A DNA stretch of 64,000 nucleotides. Source: Primula veris (lineage: Eukaryota; Streptophyta; Magnoliopsida; Ericales; Primulaceae). Of this stretch, positions 1 to 12,312 are shown in pieces. The DNA lies in NCBI GenBank assembly GCA_963682055.1, contig OY821751.1, forward strand, positions 9,796,001 to 9,860,000, in the 5' to 3' direction. The notes under the pieces were generated by a model, which was given only the letters and a program-made list of their open reading frames with translations, had not been told where the DNA came from and made no database searches. How positions within the stretch are numbered: position 1 is the first letter of the stretch; each line of letters opens with the position of its first letter. The position numbers and the translations under genes are program-made.

Positions 1-59
1 ATTTTACTACACCGTTTGATGATTATTTACTTGGTGACGTAAACTGGGATATAATCCCT

Positions 60-1250
60 ACATTTGATAAACAGTCCACTAGCTATCCAAAGAGTTACTC
101 GCCACCTCGATCAAATATACATTTCCAAGATACTTATCTGTCTTCGTCTTAAATGCATTGAATAATTCAAAGCACTTAAATGTATGACGCTTCAAATGAA
201 TGTACATTTACTTTAAATAGTCACAAATAAATGTGACTGTCTATTCAAAAACTCATGTATTATGGATCTCATAGTATTACAAGAATCAGAATGAACTAAT
301 CCTTACATTTCTTTAACCCATATAACCTTTGATCGTGAAAGATCACTTGGTCATTTTACTATCTAAACATGATTCAAGAGTTGGTAGTGCCTCCCCTCCA
401 CTTTCAATTATCCAAATAGACCATTTTAAACCAACCTTGAGATACTTTTTAGATTAAAATAACCTAGGTGTACATGCCAAAGTTATGTATAGCTCATTAT
501 TTGAAAGTTAATTTCTCTAATATGGTATGTTAATAATATTATTCAAATTTTAATTGGTATGTAGAATTAGAATTTAACAATAATATAAAGATCATTCACT
601 TATTTACCATATCCGACAAAATGTTTATTTTACATAATAACCGGAGAGTTATTAAAATAAACAAAATGTCTTCATCCATTATCTTAGAAACCGAACTGAA
701 GTTCTTTCTAATGGAAGGTTTATATACAATGTCTATTATTATTAATGTATGATTAATACTAATCAATTCTAATATCTTGCACTCTAAATACTTGCACCTT
801 GTGCAATCTTTCAAAAAGTGTAATATCTCGCCATCACTAAACTATCTACACACCAGCTTACGATAGATACAATCACTAAACATTTTTCAGCAAAAAATTA
901 AAGAGACATAACTTATAGCTTAATCTTAAGTTAAATGTATTGGACAATATTACTTTAAATAACTTGCTACCGTTCATGTGACTTTTTCCTTTTCTTATAA
1001 CCTTTCGGTTTAGAAACAGAAATCTTTCATTAACCTAAGTAACACTAGACTTTTCATGAGACCTTTTGGTGCCTTAACTATCAACTTGGCTTTCACGATT
1101 GATTTCACCTTTAAGAATCCCTAGTTCAAGAACATGATCCTTAAACCGTGTCTCTTCGCCATTATTGTGTTTAAGAAATTTCAGATGATATTTTCTCTAT
1201 TATCACAATGTCGAATCTCAAACATACATTTTAGATTCATTTGTGATGAC
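60..1250 (-). pseudogene. Remnant of copia gag / GAG-pre-integrase / integrase
   Basis: Minus-strand translation, with stops and shifts, recovers the usual order of copia motifs. At about 1020-990 there is a lysine-rich stretch (KPKGYKKRKKS) like the end of gag. At about 482-455 is LWHVHLGYF, matching the LWHxRLGH pre-integrase motif. At about 405-345 is LPTLESCLDSKMTK, matching the CESCLEGKMTK segment before the integrase core. At about 120-100 is FDRGGE, matching SDRGGEY. In an intact element this region would mature the polyprotein and insert cDNA; here it is non-coding. The family call rests on these ordered motifs only. Confidence 0.6.
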
Positions 1251-1941
1251 ATAGAAATATAACATAAATTGATGCCGATATCGCAATACATTAGTCATAA
1301 ATGACAATATGTATTACCGCTACATCACATCAAATTATATTCAATCCACCTCCGATAATCCTGGATCAACTAATTAGTTACCCGCTCACTCTGAACCGAT
1401 AGACATACCTTAAAACACAATTTTTGCTTACTAGCAGTTAAATAAAAATTATTCTAGTTTTTCCTTTTACAGTCATAATAAATCAAATCAACAAATTTAC
1501 TTTGAAGTATACTAAATAGGGGCACAAATACGATTTATTATCATGGGCAAATAATTACAAATAAAATATTAAATGAGCAACAAAAATAACTTTGGATTAT
1601 TAATAAGTATGGTCTCTAGTCCAATAGTTAAAACTTTAATCCACCACCAGTCTAATTACCGTAAATAATATGCCTCGATGGGAGGACGTATATTATTTAA
1701 CATTCGATATGCTGGTTTAGCCATTTAATTTTACTGTTTAGACAAATGCCAAAGTAAAAAATTAAATATCTGACTTAAGTTTGGTTCTATAAATATTAAC
1801 ATAGCCTCAGATGGAGAGAAATAATAATAATTATATCTAAATGAATACTATCGCCCATTATAAATCAATTGTTCCAGTATGTAATCTCTCAGATGGAGAG
1901 ATGATTAAATACTAACAAAATATTTATAATTTATACTTGAT

Positions 1942-2181
1942 GATTCCGTAATTATTCCATCCTATGGGAAGGAAGGCACTATAGCCAACGCGTAAAATAA
2001 TTACTTCATCTATAAAGCAGCGATGGAGACCATGACATTTATACAAATAAATTCACTCTCCCACTTAGTTATTTATTAATTTTAGGGATACATATTATAC
2101 TTAGTGATCCGTAATTAATTTCATCCGATATGGAGGAATGCACTATAGCCAACGCGTGAAAATTAAATACATCACTTATAA
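1942..2181. repeat. Two ~76-bp direct repeats in the copia leader
   Basis: Two related blocks lie at 1942-2017 and 2106-2181. Both share a core GCACTATAGCCAACGCGT preceded by CCGTAATTA and a CATCC/ATGG purine patch. They lie between the gag remnant and the LTR-like region of the decayed copia element. Similar short GATGGAGAG patches occur at about 1809 and 1893. Confidence 0.6.
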
Positions 2182-3536
2182 TTTGGTTTATGTCAATTTA
2201 ATTAACCGCTAATTAAATTTAATTGTTATTAATTAATTAAAATAAATTAATCTAAGTCTAAACAATATTAATTAATCCAGGAAATCAAATTCAAACTATT
2301 ATAAATCAATAAACTAAATTCATCAATTACATCTAAATAGTTTATAATTAATTAAACATTAACTATTATTAATCAATAATAAGAATTAATTAAGTCTAAA
2401 TAGTTATTAATTAATTACTTTCAAGATTTTCAGATTATACAATAACATGTAAACTAAATCTGTCAAAACTTGAAACTTGTGGGTCAAATTTTAATTTTCT
2501 GAAACTGTTTGCAGTAAACTTGTATTTTTCAGAAACGTTGTGGTCTAATGGGAATACTAGGAAACTCACCTGAACATTCTAATTAAAATAGTAAAGTTAC
2601 AAAAATACAAGTAAGTCCATTTCTCATTTAAATTTACAAAATAGGTCCCTGGTTATAAAAACAACGTCTACGGTTTTAAAAACACAAACTATGAACCGTA
2701 TCCGGTGACCACTAAGCCGATCTGGTCTTGCCACCGTGGTCCTAGACCACCAGGGAGCACCATCCGCATACAGATAATTTAGCAGTAAAATATATTCATT
2801 TATATTAGAGAATATAATTTCACTCTTAATTCTTCTCAAAATAATATTTGAGAGCAAATTATTAAATACTTAAATATCTCGTCATGTTAAGATTACAGAT
2901 ATACACCGAGTAAATAAGTTACTGATAATTATTTTACTCGACATATTATTTCCTCGACCTTTACACTTAACTTATTTGTTCTGTCGGATATAAAATACAC
3001 TTGCAAGATTTGACACAAGCAAAATTTATAAGTTTCTCGAGGGGATATCATCAATTTTTGTTAAGAGACGTGAATTCCTTTAATTATAGACACACACCAT
3101 ATAAATAATATCACTGCCCAACGTACGGGTTTGTTGACCATAACAAATCTCACCCATTACAAATCAAAACAGTATATATTATAAACAGTATATATTTTAT
3201 TCTGATCAGTACCATAAAATAATACTAATTTTTCGTGTTCAATATACTCTAAGTATACTAACACAAATAGTCGGAACTCAACCATTCTCTGTAGTCAAGA
3301 CAGATCTACTAAAACTCTATTCTACAACTATACCGATGGTTGTCCATTCCATCTAATGTTGTGAACGCTAAAATATATATATTCTGTAAAAACCAATGAT
3401 TTGATCTTTCGTGTACACCAAATCAATTACTATACAAAATAAAGACACATGTATAGATAAATAATATGTACAACATTGCTCACATGTATTCTCAAATAAA
3501 TCATTCATTGTTAATAAATAAATACTAAAACCAACA

Positions 3537-3844
3537 ATAAATCATATGTTTTAGTATATCATTCTAACACAAAAAAACGTATCCAAACTTTCCATAACCA
3601 CTGTATTTAACTGGTTACATTTTATTTTAACTAGTTAAAATTGTCTATATAATTTTGACAATTAGTCCTTGGTTGATTCTTCTCGTGGTGCTTTTCTTGG
3701 CTATACTCCTTTTGATTAACTCTTTATATGTGTAGTTATTTATCTATGATTATCTTAACTACATTCATTGAAAGTATTAGTTCTACGACACTAGTTGGGT
3801 ATATAAAATTCCATTTTGTCATCATGAAAACACAATTCAATATC
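3537..3844. other. Intergenic, no feature seen
   Basis: AT-rich sequence between the end of the copia LTR-like segment and the start of the palindrome's left arm. No open frame or repeat could be supported here. Confidence 0.5.
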
Positions 3845-4234
3845 GTAGAATTGAGGATTGGTTAAACATAGTGCTATTGACCTCTTTAACTAGTTGAAAT
3901 TATACTACTTTGGAGATGATCTCCGATTTGATTCATTACTTATGCATGAAAACAAATTTAAAGAAAACAAGTTAAATTCACTCTGAAAAACATACAAAGA
4001 ATGGTATTTTCCTTGTCAACAATTTTAAACTTATTTGCTCACCCAAAATAAAGAAACTGAGGTGACAGAAAGAAGAAACGCTGAAAGAAAATCAGGAGAA
4101 TTTATAGCACCACCAAGTTAAGACGACATCTCTTTAATTACTTTTCAGAACTCTCCTAAAAATACGGAATGCTTTCATAAGCATAAGATAAGACTTGTTG
4201 TATAACATCCTATCCGCCTTCAAAAGTCTACTTA

Positions 4235-4556
4235 CTTTAACATCAGAGTGAATTTGTAATCCGACCAATAGTAGAGGCGGTAAGATTATTGGCATTCGTG
4301 AACAAAGCACTAGATTTTACAGCATATGGATCTTAGCTGAGCATTTGAAAAGAAATGGTCACAAGAGATCCATGGGGTCTGCTAGGGGTAAATGAACAAT
4401 CTGGAAATATAGCGAAGCAGCACGGAAGAAGTTCCATCTGGGTAGGGTTTCCCCAGCCTTCTAAGACAACATTTGTCGCTTTGTACTTAAAAGGTGAATA
4501 GGTAATGAAGGACCCATTTTCATCACTATGACTTTCTTGAAGTATGAGCATCTGGT
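4235..4556 (-). pseudogene. HD-ZIP class IV C-terminal (START/SAD) exon fragment, left arm
   Basis: The minus strand from 4551 encodes MLILQESHSDENGSFITYS, then LEGWGNPTQMELLPCCFAIFPD and SLVTISFQMLS, then after a stop TNANNLTASTIGRI. This is the motif order of the C-terminal part of HD-ZIP IV homeodomain transcription factors (MLILQE..., LLPSGFAILPDG, LLTVAFQIL, TVNNLIxxTVxRI). Such proteins act in the nucleus in epidermal cells. The homeodomain, zipper and most of the START domain are absent, so this is a fragment. A stop after FQMLS breaks the frame. Family assignment is from remembered motifs, not a search. Confidence 0.65.
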
Positions 4557-4566
4557 GAGGAACACA

Positions 4567-4893
4567 ACCAGATGCTCATACTTCAAGAAAATCATAGTGA
4601 TGAAAATGGGTTTTTGATTACATATTCACCTTTTAATTAAGTACGAAGCGATATATGTTGTCTTAGAAGGCTCGGGAAAACCTATTGAGATGGCACTTCT
4701 TGCGTGCACCTTCACTATATTTGCTGATTGTTTATTTACCCTTATTGGACCCCATGGATCTACTTGGATCCATTTCATTTCGAATGCGGCTCAGCTATGA
4801 TCCATATGCTGAAATTTCTAATGCTTTGGTCACGAATGCCAATAATATCATCGCCTCTACTATTGGTTGGATTGCAAAGCCACTGGGATGATA
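4567..4893 (+). pseudogene. HD-ZIP class IV C-terminal exon fragment, right arm
   Basis: This is the inverted partner of the left-arm fragment, reading outwards on the plus strand. It begins with the same MLILQE word, diverges with shifts and stops in the middle, and recovers at 4769-4891 as ISFRMRLSYDPYAEISNALV followed by TNANNIIASTIGWIAKPLG. It has lost several residues conserved in the left copy, such as the MELLPCCFAIFPD core, so the arms have decayed independently. No promoter, homeodomain or upstream exon is present. The two fragments diverge from a shared centre, so neither can be a normal gene. Confidence 0.6.
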
Positions 4894-4941
4894 AATAAAT
4901 AGACTTTTGAAGGCGGGTAGGATGTTATCTAACAAGTGTCA

Positions 4942-6814
4942 TGTAACATCCAGTATTTTTATAAGTAATTTTTTATTCATGATTTAAATTATCCAAAAAC
5001 GTTTTATACAAATTTTACCAAAAACCGGTCATTCGACTAATTTTTAGCCAAAAACCGAAACTCTTCTGAAAACTTTATTTTTAAAACCTGTTACTAATTT
5101 TATAAATAAAAAGGACCCAATAGTTTTGTTTCTAAAGATTTGTTATTTTTGAGTAGTAAAACTATATTTTTGGATTTAGAGTTAACTTTTAGAACTTTGG
5201 GAACCAAATAGTTCGTTACCACAAACTTTATCAAAACAGTTTTTATCTATTCAATTCAGCCCACTTTTTCAAAGTAAAAGACCTAAAACAAGAGAGAAAA
5301 GAGAGAAAAAGGGAGAAAGCAAAGCTTAGGAAGAAGAAGAAGAAACCACATTAGCGGATTATTACCGGAAGCATCTCCACTACGCTCTAAAGTAACGGGG
5401 GTTATCCATTGCGACTAGACGAGGGTGTATGTTAGGATTAGGTTTTACGTTTAGTATAAATTGGGGGTTTTTGCCTTTTATATTAATTATGTTCTTAATT
5501 TGTTAATTGGGGTTAGTTGTTATATTTTTAATTCACTTATTTGATTTTGGATTAGTTGTGGATTTAGTCTTTTGATTTCGGATTAATGATAATATTAATG
5601 GGTTGCGTGTTATATGTGTTGATTATGTATTATTATGGTTGTTAATAGAATTGGGTAAATTATTGTCGAATAAAGATGAGTTTTATATTGCGCATACAAG
5701 GTGTTTGTTAAAATGCCTGAATGAGTTTTTATGTTGATTAGACTTGTTTGGCTAGTTGTGAATCTAGCACCTATGCTTTTGGATTATGTTGTATTCTGTT
5801 AAGTGAGGTATGAGATGGTGTTATTTGAATATTATAATATTATTGGCCGAGGCCTTAATATTTATACGTATGAGATTGTGTTATATGAATAGTATAATAT
5901 TATTGGCCGAGGCCTTAATATTGATACATTAGCAATGATCTCTGTCTCTTTCTAATTCCGGGGACAGAAGACGGCCGTGGGGATAGTGAATGACTCGTCT
6001 TACGGACTGGGACGAGTGGCATGAGAGGTCCTAGTGTGCACTCTATTTATTTTTCTGTTAGCAATGTCTCTGTTTCTTCCTAATTCCGGGGACAGAAGAC
6101 GGCCGTGGGGATAGGAAATGACTCGTCTTACGGACTGGGACGAGTGGCATGAGAGGTCCAAGTGTGCACTTTAAATCTACTTTTATGTTAGCAATGGTCT
6201 CTGTCTCTTCCTAATTCCGGGGACAGAAGACGGCCGAGGGGATAGGGAATGACCTACCTTACGGACTGGGGTAGGTGGCATGAGAGGTCCATGTTTGCTA
6301 TATATTTGTGTTGACGTTATTTAATTTATTTAAATCATCCCGTTATAGAATGTTATTATATTTCTTTTTATACGTCGATTATCGTAGTTGTAGAATTTGT
6401 GAGCTCTTGCATTTAAGGGATGGAGTGACGGTATTTGTGGTGCCGTCCCGTCTAGTTACGTGCGTGGGACTCACCGTTACAATTTTGTATTTCAGGTACC
6501 AATTAGGTTGGCATGTTTGTATAAGAGTTGTTGCATTGCAACATCATGGGTTTGGGCTTCCGCTTTCTTTTCATTTTTATTATATTTTGAGGTTGTAGCC
6601 TACGGGCAAATTCTTTCATTTGTTATTTTCTTAGTTTTATAAAACTTGTCTTGTAGCCGTGTTTGGCAACATTTTTATTTAATTGCCAATTGTTTCTTTA
6701 GCTCGTAATTTATTTCTTTTAAAAATTCAAATTTTGTACCAACAGGTTCTATTTTCTTCTATTTTAAAAAAGTCATGCCTCGATGTCCGTGTTAATGGAA
6801 TTTGGGGCGTGACA
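4942..6814. mobile_element. Solo LTR, gypsy-like, 1873 bp
   Basis: The element starts TGTAACATCC and ends GGGGCGTGACA and is flanked by a 5-bp target duplication TGTCA (4937-4941 and 6815-6819). It interrupts the right arm of the palindrome exactly: removing it with one TSD copy restores alignment with the left arm. There is no internal domain or second LTR, so it is best read as a solo LTR left by recombination. The TGTAACA...TGACA ends are common in plant Ty3-gypsy elements, but no coding region confirms the class. Short frames inside are not believable genes. Confidence 0.8.
5810..6300. repeat. Tandem repeats inside the solo LTR
   Basis: There are two ~60-bp units at about 5810-5869 and 5870-5929 around the palindromic word TTGGCCGAGGCC. 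They are followed by three ~115-130-bp units starting at about 5929, 6058 and 6188. The larger units share TCTAATTCCGGGGACAGAAG, ACGGCCG and ACGGACTGGG. The third unit has diverged most (GACCTACCTTACGG, GGTAGGTGG). Confidence 0.8.
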
Positions 6815-7161
6815 TGTCATCATATGCTTATAAAGTATTATGTATTTTGGAGTTCTGAAAAGTAAAGAGATGCCGTGTGAACTTGTGGTGCTATAAATTG
6901 CCCTGATTTTGTTTCAGCATTTCTTCTTTTGTCGCATCGATTTCTTTATTTTGGGTGAGCAAAAAGGATTTAAAATGGTTGAGCAAGTAAAATGCTATTG
7001 CTTGTTTATTTTCAGCTCTTTGGACCAAGTTTATTTTTTTCACAATGAATTTAACTTGTTTTCTTTAAATTTGTTTTTATGCATAATTAAGTAATGAATC
7101 AAAACGGAGGAAGTAGTCTAATTTCACCTAGTTTAAGAGTACAAGAGCAATATCTATGAAT

Positions 7162-8549
7162 TGTTGGTTTCCGTGTACGAAATAACAATTTAACAATAAT
7201 AAAAGGACTAAAAAAATAAACAAAACCAGTGTAATCTTTTATTAATTTCGAATTGGTACAGAAATTAATGATTACAACATATAGGTACTAAAACGTAATT
7301 AAAGCAAACGTTATCAGATTATTATTAATTAATAATCTGATGTACTGAATTGCAATAAATAGAAACTGCCGGACTGGAAAGTATAAACTTAACAGCCGGA
7401 CTGTTCTGTTTGAAATTGAAATTACAGGACTGAATTGAAACTATTCTAATTACTGAATTAAATTACAGAATAGTAATTACAGCAAAAAACAGAACTTAAA
7501 ACTAATTACAGAAAGGTACAACAGAATAGAAAAGCTACAGCTAAGTACAACAAATTAAAATACTGAATTGGGAAAAACAGAATGTAAAAAACTGAATTTA
7601 AGTGCGGAAAATAAATGGACAGAATGTAAATAAAATTAGACGAGGCTACTGTTAACAGTATGCCCTTAACCGATATTCGCCCAACCACCTTGATGTTTCT
7701 GGTTGCGTTGGCGCTGCGATCCCAAGGTACAACGTCTCGGATGACTCGCCGGAAACTGGCGACGAGTCAAGGTCGAGCTGTTGGTGAGTGGTTCTCTCTG
7801 GTTCTAAAATGTAATGCTAATTTTTGAAGAGATGATATATGCTACTGGTGTTTGATTTCAGAATGTTGTATATTCATGTTGACATGTGGGGGGGTCTGCC
7901 TATTTATAGGCTTGCTGGGTATCTCAGCCATTAAAGTCACTTTACTACTGTCAGTTTTTCGAAATTCGAAACTGCAGTATTAACTTTGCAATGAATTAAT
8001 ATTTATTGCAACAGTTACAGCTTTGCTGGAAGCTTTTCCCGAACTGGCGCACTTTTCCCGAACAGGCACGCTTTTCCCGAACAGGTGCACTTTTCCTGTT
8101 GAGCTAAAACCCAACGAGCAAGCCCGCCCGTCGAGCAAGCCCGCCCGTCGAGCAAGTGCATGTGTGGTACACAATACACACATGTGTATGTGGACACACT
8201 ACTTAATATCCACATGGGATACCTTAGTATATATATTGTAAAAATCACTCATGATTTTCCAATGTGGGATAACCCTCATGGGTTAAATCCCATTTCTTTT
8301 CTCATTTTCCAGCATTGGCTTTATTGCCTCTTTCGAGTACCAACATTCGAGTTCAATTATCATTCACACCCTTCCTCCGAATAGGTCATGCGATATATCG
8401 TTCCGAAGCTCGTCGTACGAGCTACTCAAACGCTTTGAGTATGGCCTCAGAAAAACTGAGTAGTCGCATCAAAAATTGACTCAAAGATGGTCCGTGACCA
8501 CTTGGAACAAACATGTTTAAAAATATGTTTTCCTACAATTTTTCCAACA
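7162..8549 (-). repeat. 3' LTR of the copia element
   Basis: 1388 bp, TGTTGG...CCAACA. It aligns with 13735-15127 over its length. The two differ by scattered substitutions and mainly in a GC-richer block at about 8025-8165, where short CGAACAGGCGCACTTTTCC-like and GAGCAAGCCCGCCC units vary in number and order. Confidence 0.93.
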
Positions 8550-9106
8550 ATCCCCCACATGAATGCAATTGGCTCGAAAGCCCATGTCCTAAATGCAAAT
8601 CAAGAGAACCGCAAAAGTTCACTGCCTAAGGTCAGGTAGCGCGCGCCTTGAACCTGCCGTAGCGGTGTACCACCCAGAATACTGCTATTAGGTAGCTGTA
8701 AAGCTTTGAACCATCAAGCTTTGTGTATCCCATAATGGCACCCGCACAGTGCCCTCTCTACCCACGTACTAGGCCCTTTAGTTGTTGTCCATATTTGGCC
8801 TGGACTACCTTGGCAACTTCAACTGGGTGCTCTAGTGAATTAGCCCAAGCTCATCACATGGTACCAGCCTTACACACTCGTTATAGGTGTTCCAAGTCGA
8901 AAGTGTCCTGACTCACTTTACTCGACCGTCGATTTACTTGGATCATTAAGAGCCTCAAGCTCACCCTTACAATGGTACAAGTCTATCACTCTGTCATCGC
9001 GGAAATGGGCTGGGAACTCCAGGTTCCCGAGTGCTTTGTTCGGTTGCCCCCACAGTTCAGTTTCCCTTTGAACCTATCAGGAAAGATTCCGTTTAGGTTG
9101 GGTTGC
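8550..9106 (-). other. Polypurine tract and 3' untranslated part of the copia element
   Basis: On the minus strand GTGGGGGAT (8558-8550) directly precedes the 3' LTR, the expected place for the plus-strand primer. The remaining ~550 bp to the end of the polyprotein frame holds no other supported feature. Confidence 0.75.
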
Positions 9107-12100
9107 CTATGGGGGGGCCACCAATTTAATGGGATTTAATCCCATTCCGTTCGATGACGTCTCGACTCCCACTTGAGTCAAGCCTTTTGTTAATGGATCC
9201 GCTATGTTTTCCTTTGATCTCACAAAATCTAAGAATACCACACCGTTGGATAACAATTCTCTTACGGATTTATGTCTCTGACGTATATGTCGAGACTTTC
9301 CATTATACATATGATCCTGAGCCCGCGTAATAGCTGATTGACTATCACAATGCATGCTTATTGCGGGAACAGGTTTTGGCCACATTGGAATTCCTTCCAA
9401 TAGACTTCTCAGCCAGTCTGCCTCTTCGGTTGCTAAGTCTAATGCTATGAATTCTGATTCCATAGTAGACCTTGCAATACACGTTTGTTTGGAGGATCTC
9501 CAAGACACAGCAGCTCCTCCCATTATAAACACATATCCACTCGTGGACCTTGTGCTATTGGAGTCTGATATCCAGTTGGCATCTGAATACCCTTCCAGTA
9601 CCGCTGGATATCTGGTATAGTGCAGCCCGTAATCGGCTGAAAACCTCATATACCTGAGAAGTTTCATTATGGCCTTCCAGTGTTCCTCATTCGGATTGCT
9701 GGTGTACCTGCTCAGTCTACTCACTGAGTTTGCTATATCTGGTCTAGTGCAATTCATTATATACATGAGACTGCCTATGACTCGAGAGAACTCCAATTGA
9801 TTCACACTTTTACCGAAATTCTTTTTCAGGTTACAGTTGAACTCACTTGGGGTTCTAGACATAGCTTTACTGCCCTTGTCAAACTTGTCTAGTACTTGTT
9901 TAACATAGTGACTTTGGGACAAGGCATACCCCTTTGATGTTTTGGTAATCTTCATACCAAGTATTACATCAGCTATACCCAGATCCTTCATATCGAAGTG
10001 TTGTGATAACATTTTCTTTGTGGAGTTGATTCTATCATTACTCCCAATTATGATCATGTCATCCACATAGAGACAGACTACGACACAGTCTCTTCCACTT
10101 CCTTTAGAGTAGACACATTTATCACACTCATTAATGTGAAAACCGTTTGATAGCATAATTCTATCAAACTTCTCGTGCCATTGCTTTGGCGCTTGTTTGA
10201 GTCCATATAGAGACTTTACAAGTTTGCACACTTGGTGCTCTTTACCAGGAACTACAAACCCTTCCGGTTGTTCCATGTAAATTTCTTCTTCCAGTTCTCC
10301 ATTTAGAAATGCCGTCTTTACATCCATTTGATGTATTTCCATATCAAACAAAGCTGCGAGAGCAATGACGATACGGATTGACGTTTTCCTGGAGACAGGA
10401 GCATACGTGTCAAAATAATCGACACCTTCCGTTTACCTGAAGCCTTTTACTACAAGTCTCGCCTTGTATTTCTCAATCGTGCCGTCAACCCTTAACTTTC
10501 TCTTGAAAATCCACTTGTGACCTAGGGGCTTACATCCTTTCGGAAGATCCACTAGTTCCCAAATGTGGTTTTGCATGATTGATTCAATTTCATTTTGAAT
10601 AGCTTCTTCCCAATATTGGAAATCCGGTGTTGACATAGCTTGTTTATATGTCACCTGTTCGCCTTCTACCATGAAGGTTAGGAAATCAGGTCCAAAAGAA
10701 GTTTCCTTCCTTGCCCTTTTGCCGCGCCGAGGCTCTTCCTCTTCCTCTTCCTCTGTCGGTTCACTTGCCCCCACATTTCCTTCACTGTTCAACTCTTCAG
10801 TTGCTACAGATGTAGGTAATTTCTGGGGAAATATATCCTCAAAGAAAGAGGCCTCTCGGCTTACGTATCTACGTGCACATCGGGATTGTCCAACTTGTGT
10901 ACGAGAAACCGATATGCACTACTATTTTGTGCATATCCGATGAACACACAGTTCACCGTCTTAGGACCAATTCTCATCCTCTTAGGAGTGGGAACTAGGA
11001 CCTTCGCGAGACAACCCCAAACCTGCAGGTTCTTATAACTTGGTTGATGACCTTTCCATAATTCATATGGAGTCTTTTCTCGCTTCTTATGTGGTAACTT
11101 GTTTAAAACATAGTTTGCGGAAAGTATCGCTTCCCCCCACATGTTCTGGGGTAACCCAGAACTGATTAGCATAGCATTCATCATTTCTTTTAGCGTTCTA
11201 TTTTTACGCTCAGCAACCCCATTTTGCTCGGGAGTGTATGGGGCTGTGGTTTGATGTATAATGCCGCTTTCAGCGCATATCAGCTCAAACGGTGATTCAA
11301 ATTCACCGCCTCTATCACTTCTCTATGTTTTAATTTTTCTATTGAGTTGATTTTCAACTTCGGTCTTATACAGAGTGAATTTCTCAACTGCTTCGTCTTT
11401 ACTTCTCATTAAGTAAACGTAGCAGTATCTAGTACAATCATCTATAAAGGTGATAAAGTATTTTTTCCCTCCTCGCGTTTGTAAAAACTTTAAGTCGCAT
11501 ACATCCGTGTGTATTAGACCGAGAGGTTCACTTTCTCGTTCAATATGTTGAAACGATGATTTCGTTAATTTTGCCTCTACAAAAATCTCACATTTGTGTT
11601 GCTTATTAAAAACGAAATTTGGTATTAGTTTTAGTGATATTAATTTCTTTAAAGAATTATAATTTACGTGACCTAATCTGCCATGCCACAAATAAAATGA
11701 CTCAAATAAATACTCAAAATTAGAATTTTTATTGGCCTCTTGGGCAACAGTCATTACATCACTAGTGCTAGCCTCAGCTTTAGCACCTTTATTGGGAGCA
11801 GGTGTCCCTACGTTTAACATAAACATGCCGTTGGTCATATAGCCACGGCCTACATAGACACCATTTTTGGTGATTAAAATTTTATCGGATTCTAAGACTA
11901 GCTTGAACCCGTTCTTCACCATCACTGATCCGGATACCAAATTCTTATGGATATCCGGAACATGGAGCACATTGGTCAACCTCAGCTCTTTTCCCGAGGT
12001 CATCCTCATCACCACCATTCCTTTTCCTTCCACCTTGGAAGTAGCAGAATTTCCCATGAAGCAGCTTTTCCCCTCTACTGCCTCGTAGGTCTTAAACATC

Positions 12101-12276
12101 CACCTTGTTGAGCAGATGTGGCTCGTGGCGCCGGTATCTAGCCACCACTCTTTGGGATTGCTCCCCACGAGATTCACCTCAGAGACCATAGCAGTAAAGT
12201 GGTCATCATCTCGTCCTCCCTCGGCCAGATGTGCCTGAGCTGGAGCTTTCCTCTTTCCCTTGCCCTTGAAGTTCCT

Positions 12277-12312
<36 letters not shown>

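Larger units (their letters stand above)
1..3536 (-). mobile_element. Decayed Ty1-copia LTR retrotransposon, antisense, cut by the left window edge
   Basis: Reading the minus strand from about 3536 towards 1 gives an LTR-like segment, an AT-rich leader, and then degraded gag and integrase words. The LTR-like part begins TGTTGGTTTTAG at 3536; its inner end is not clear. No tRNA-Met type primer site could be recognised, so the LTR/internal boundary is unknown. Every reading frame is closed by many stops, so the copy is old. Reverse transcriptase and RNase H would lie outside the window. The clade cannot be assigned. Confidence 0.6.
3845..7156. repeat. Large imperfect palindrome of an HD-ZIP IV gene 3' end, later split by an LTR
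   Basis: The left arm (about 3845-4556) is matched in inverted orientation by 4567-4941 and, after an inserted LTR, 6820-7156. The spacer is only 10 bp (4557-4566), and the central words AGTATGAGCATCTGGT / ACCAGATGCTCATACT pair exactly. With the LTR removed both arms are about 0.71 kb and remain colinear, through the coding part into 3' flanking sequence (for example GTTCTGAAAAGTAA and TTTATTTTGGGTGAGCAAA occur in both). By eye roughly four in five bases agree. A transcript through the centre would fold into a long hairpin. Confidence 0.85.

Noticed and set aside
2624..2857. Minus-strand frame with WWSRTTVARPDRLSGHR
   Set aside because: It lies in the leader/LTR part of the decayed copia element and has no recognisable domain.
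6308..6642. Small plus-strand frames in the solo LTR
   Set aside because: No motif, overlapping frames and position inside an LTR; no support as genes.
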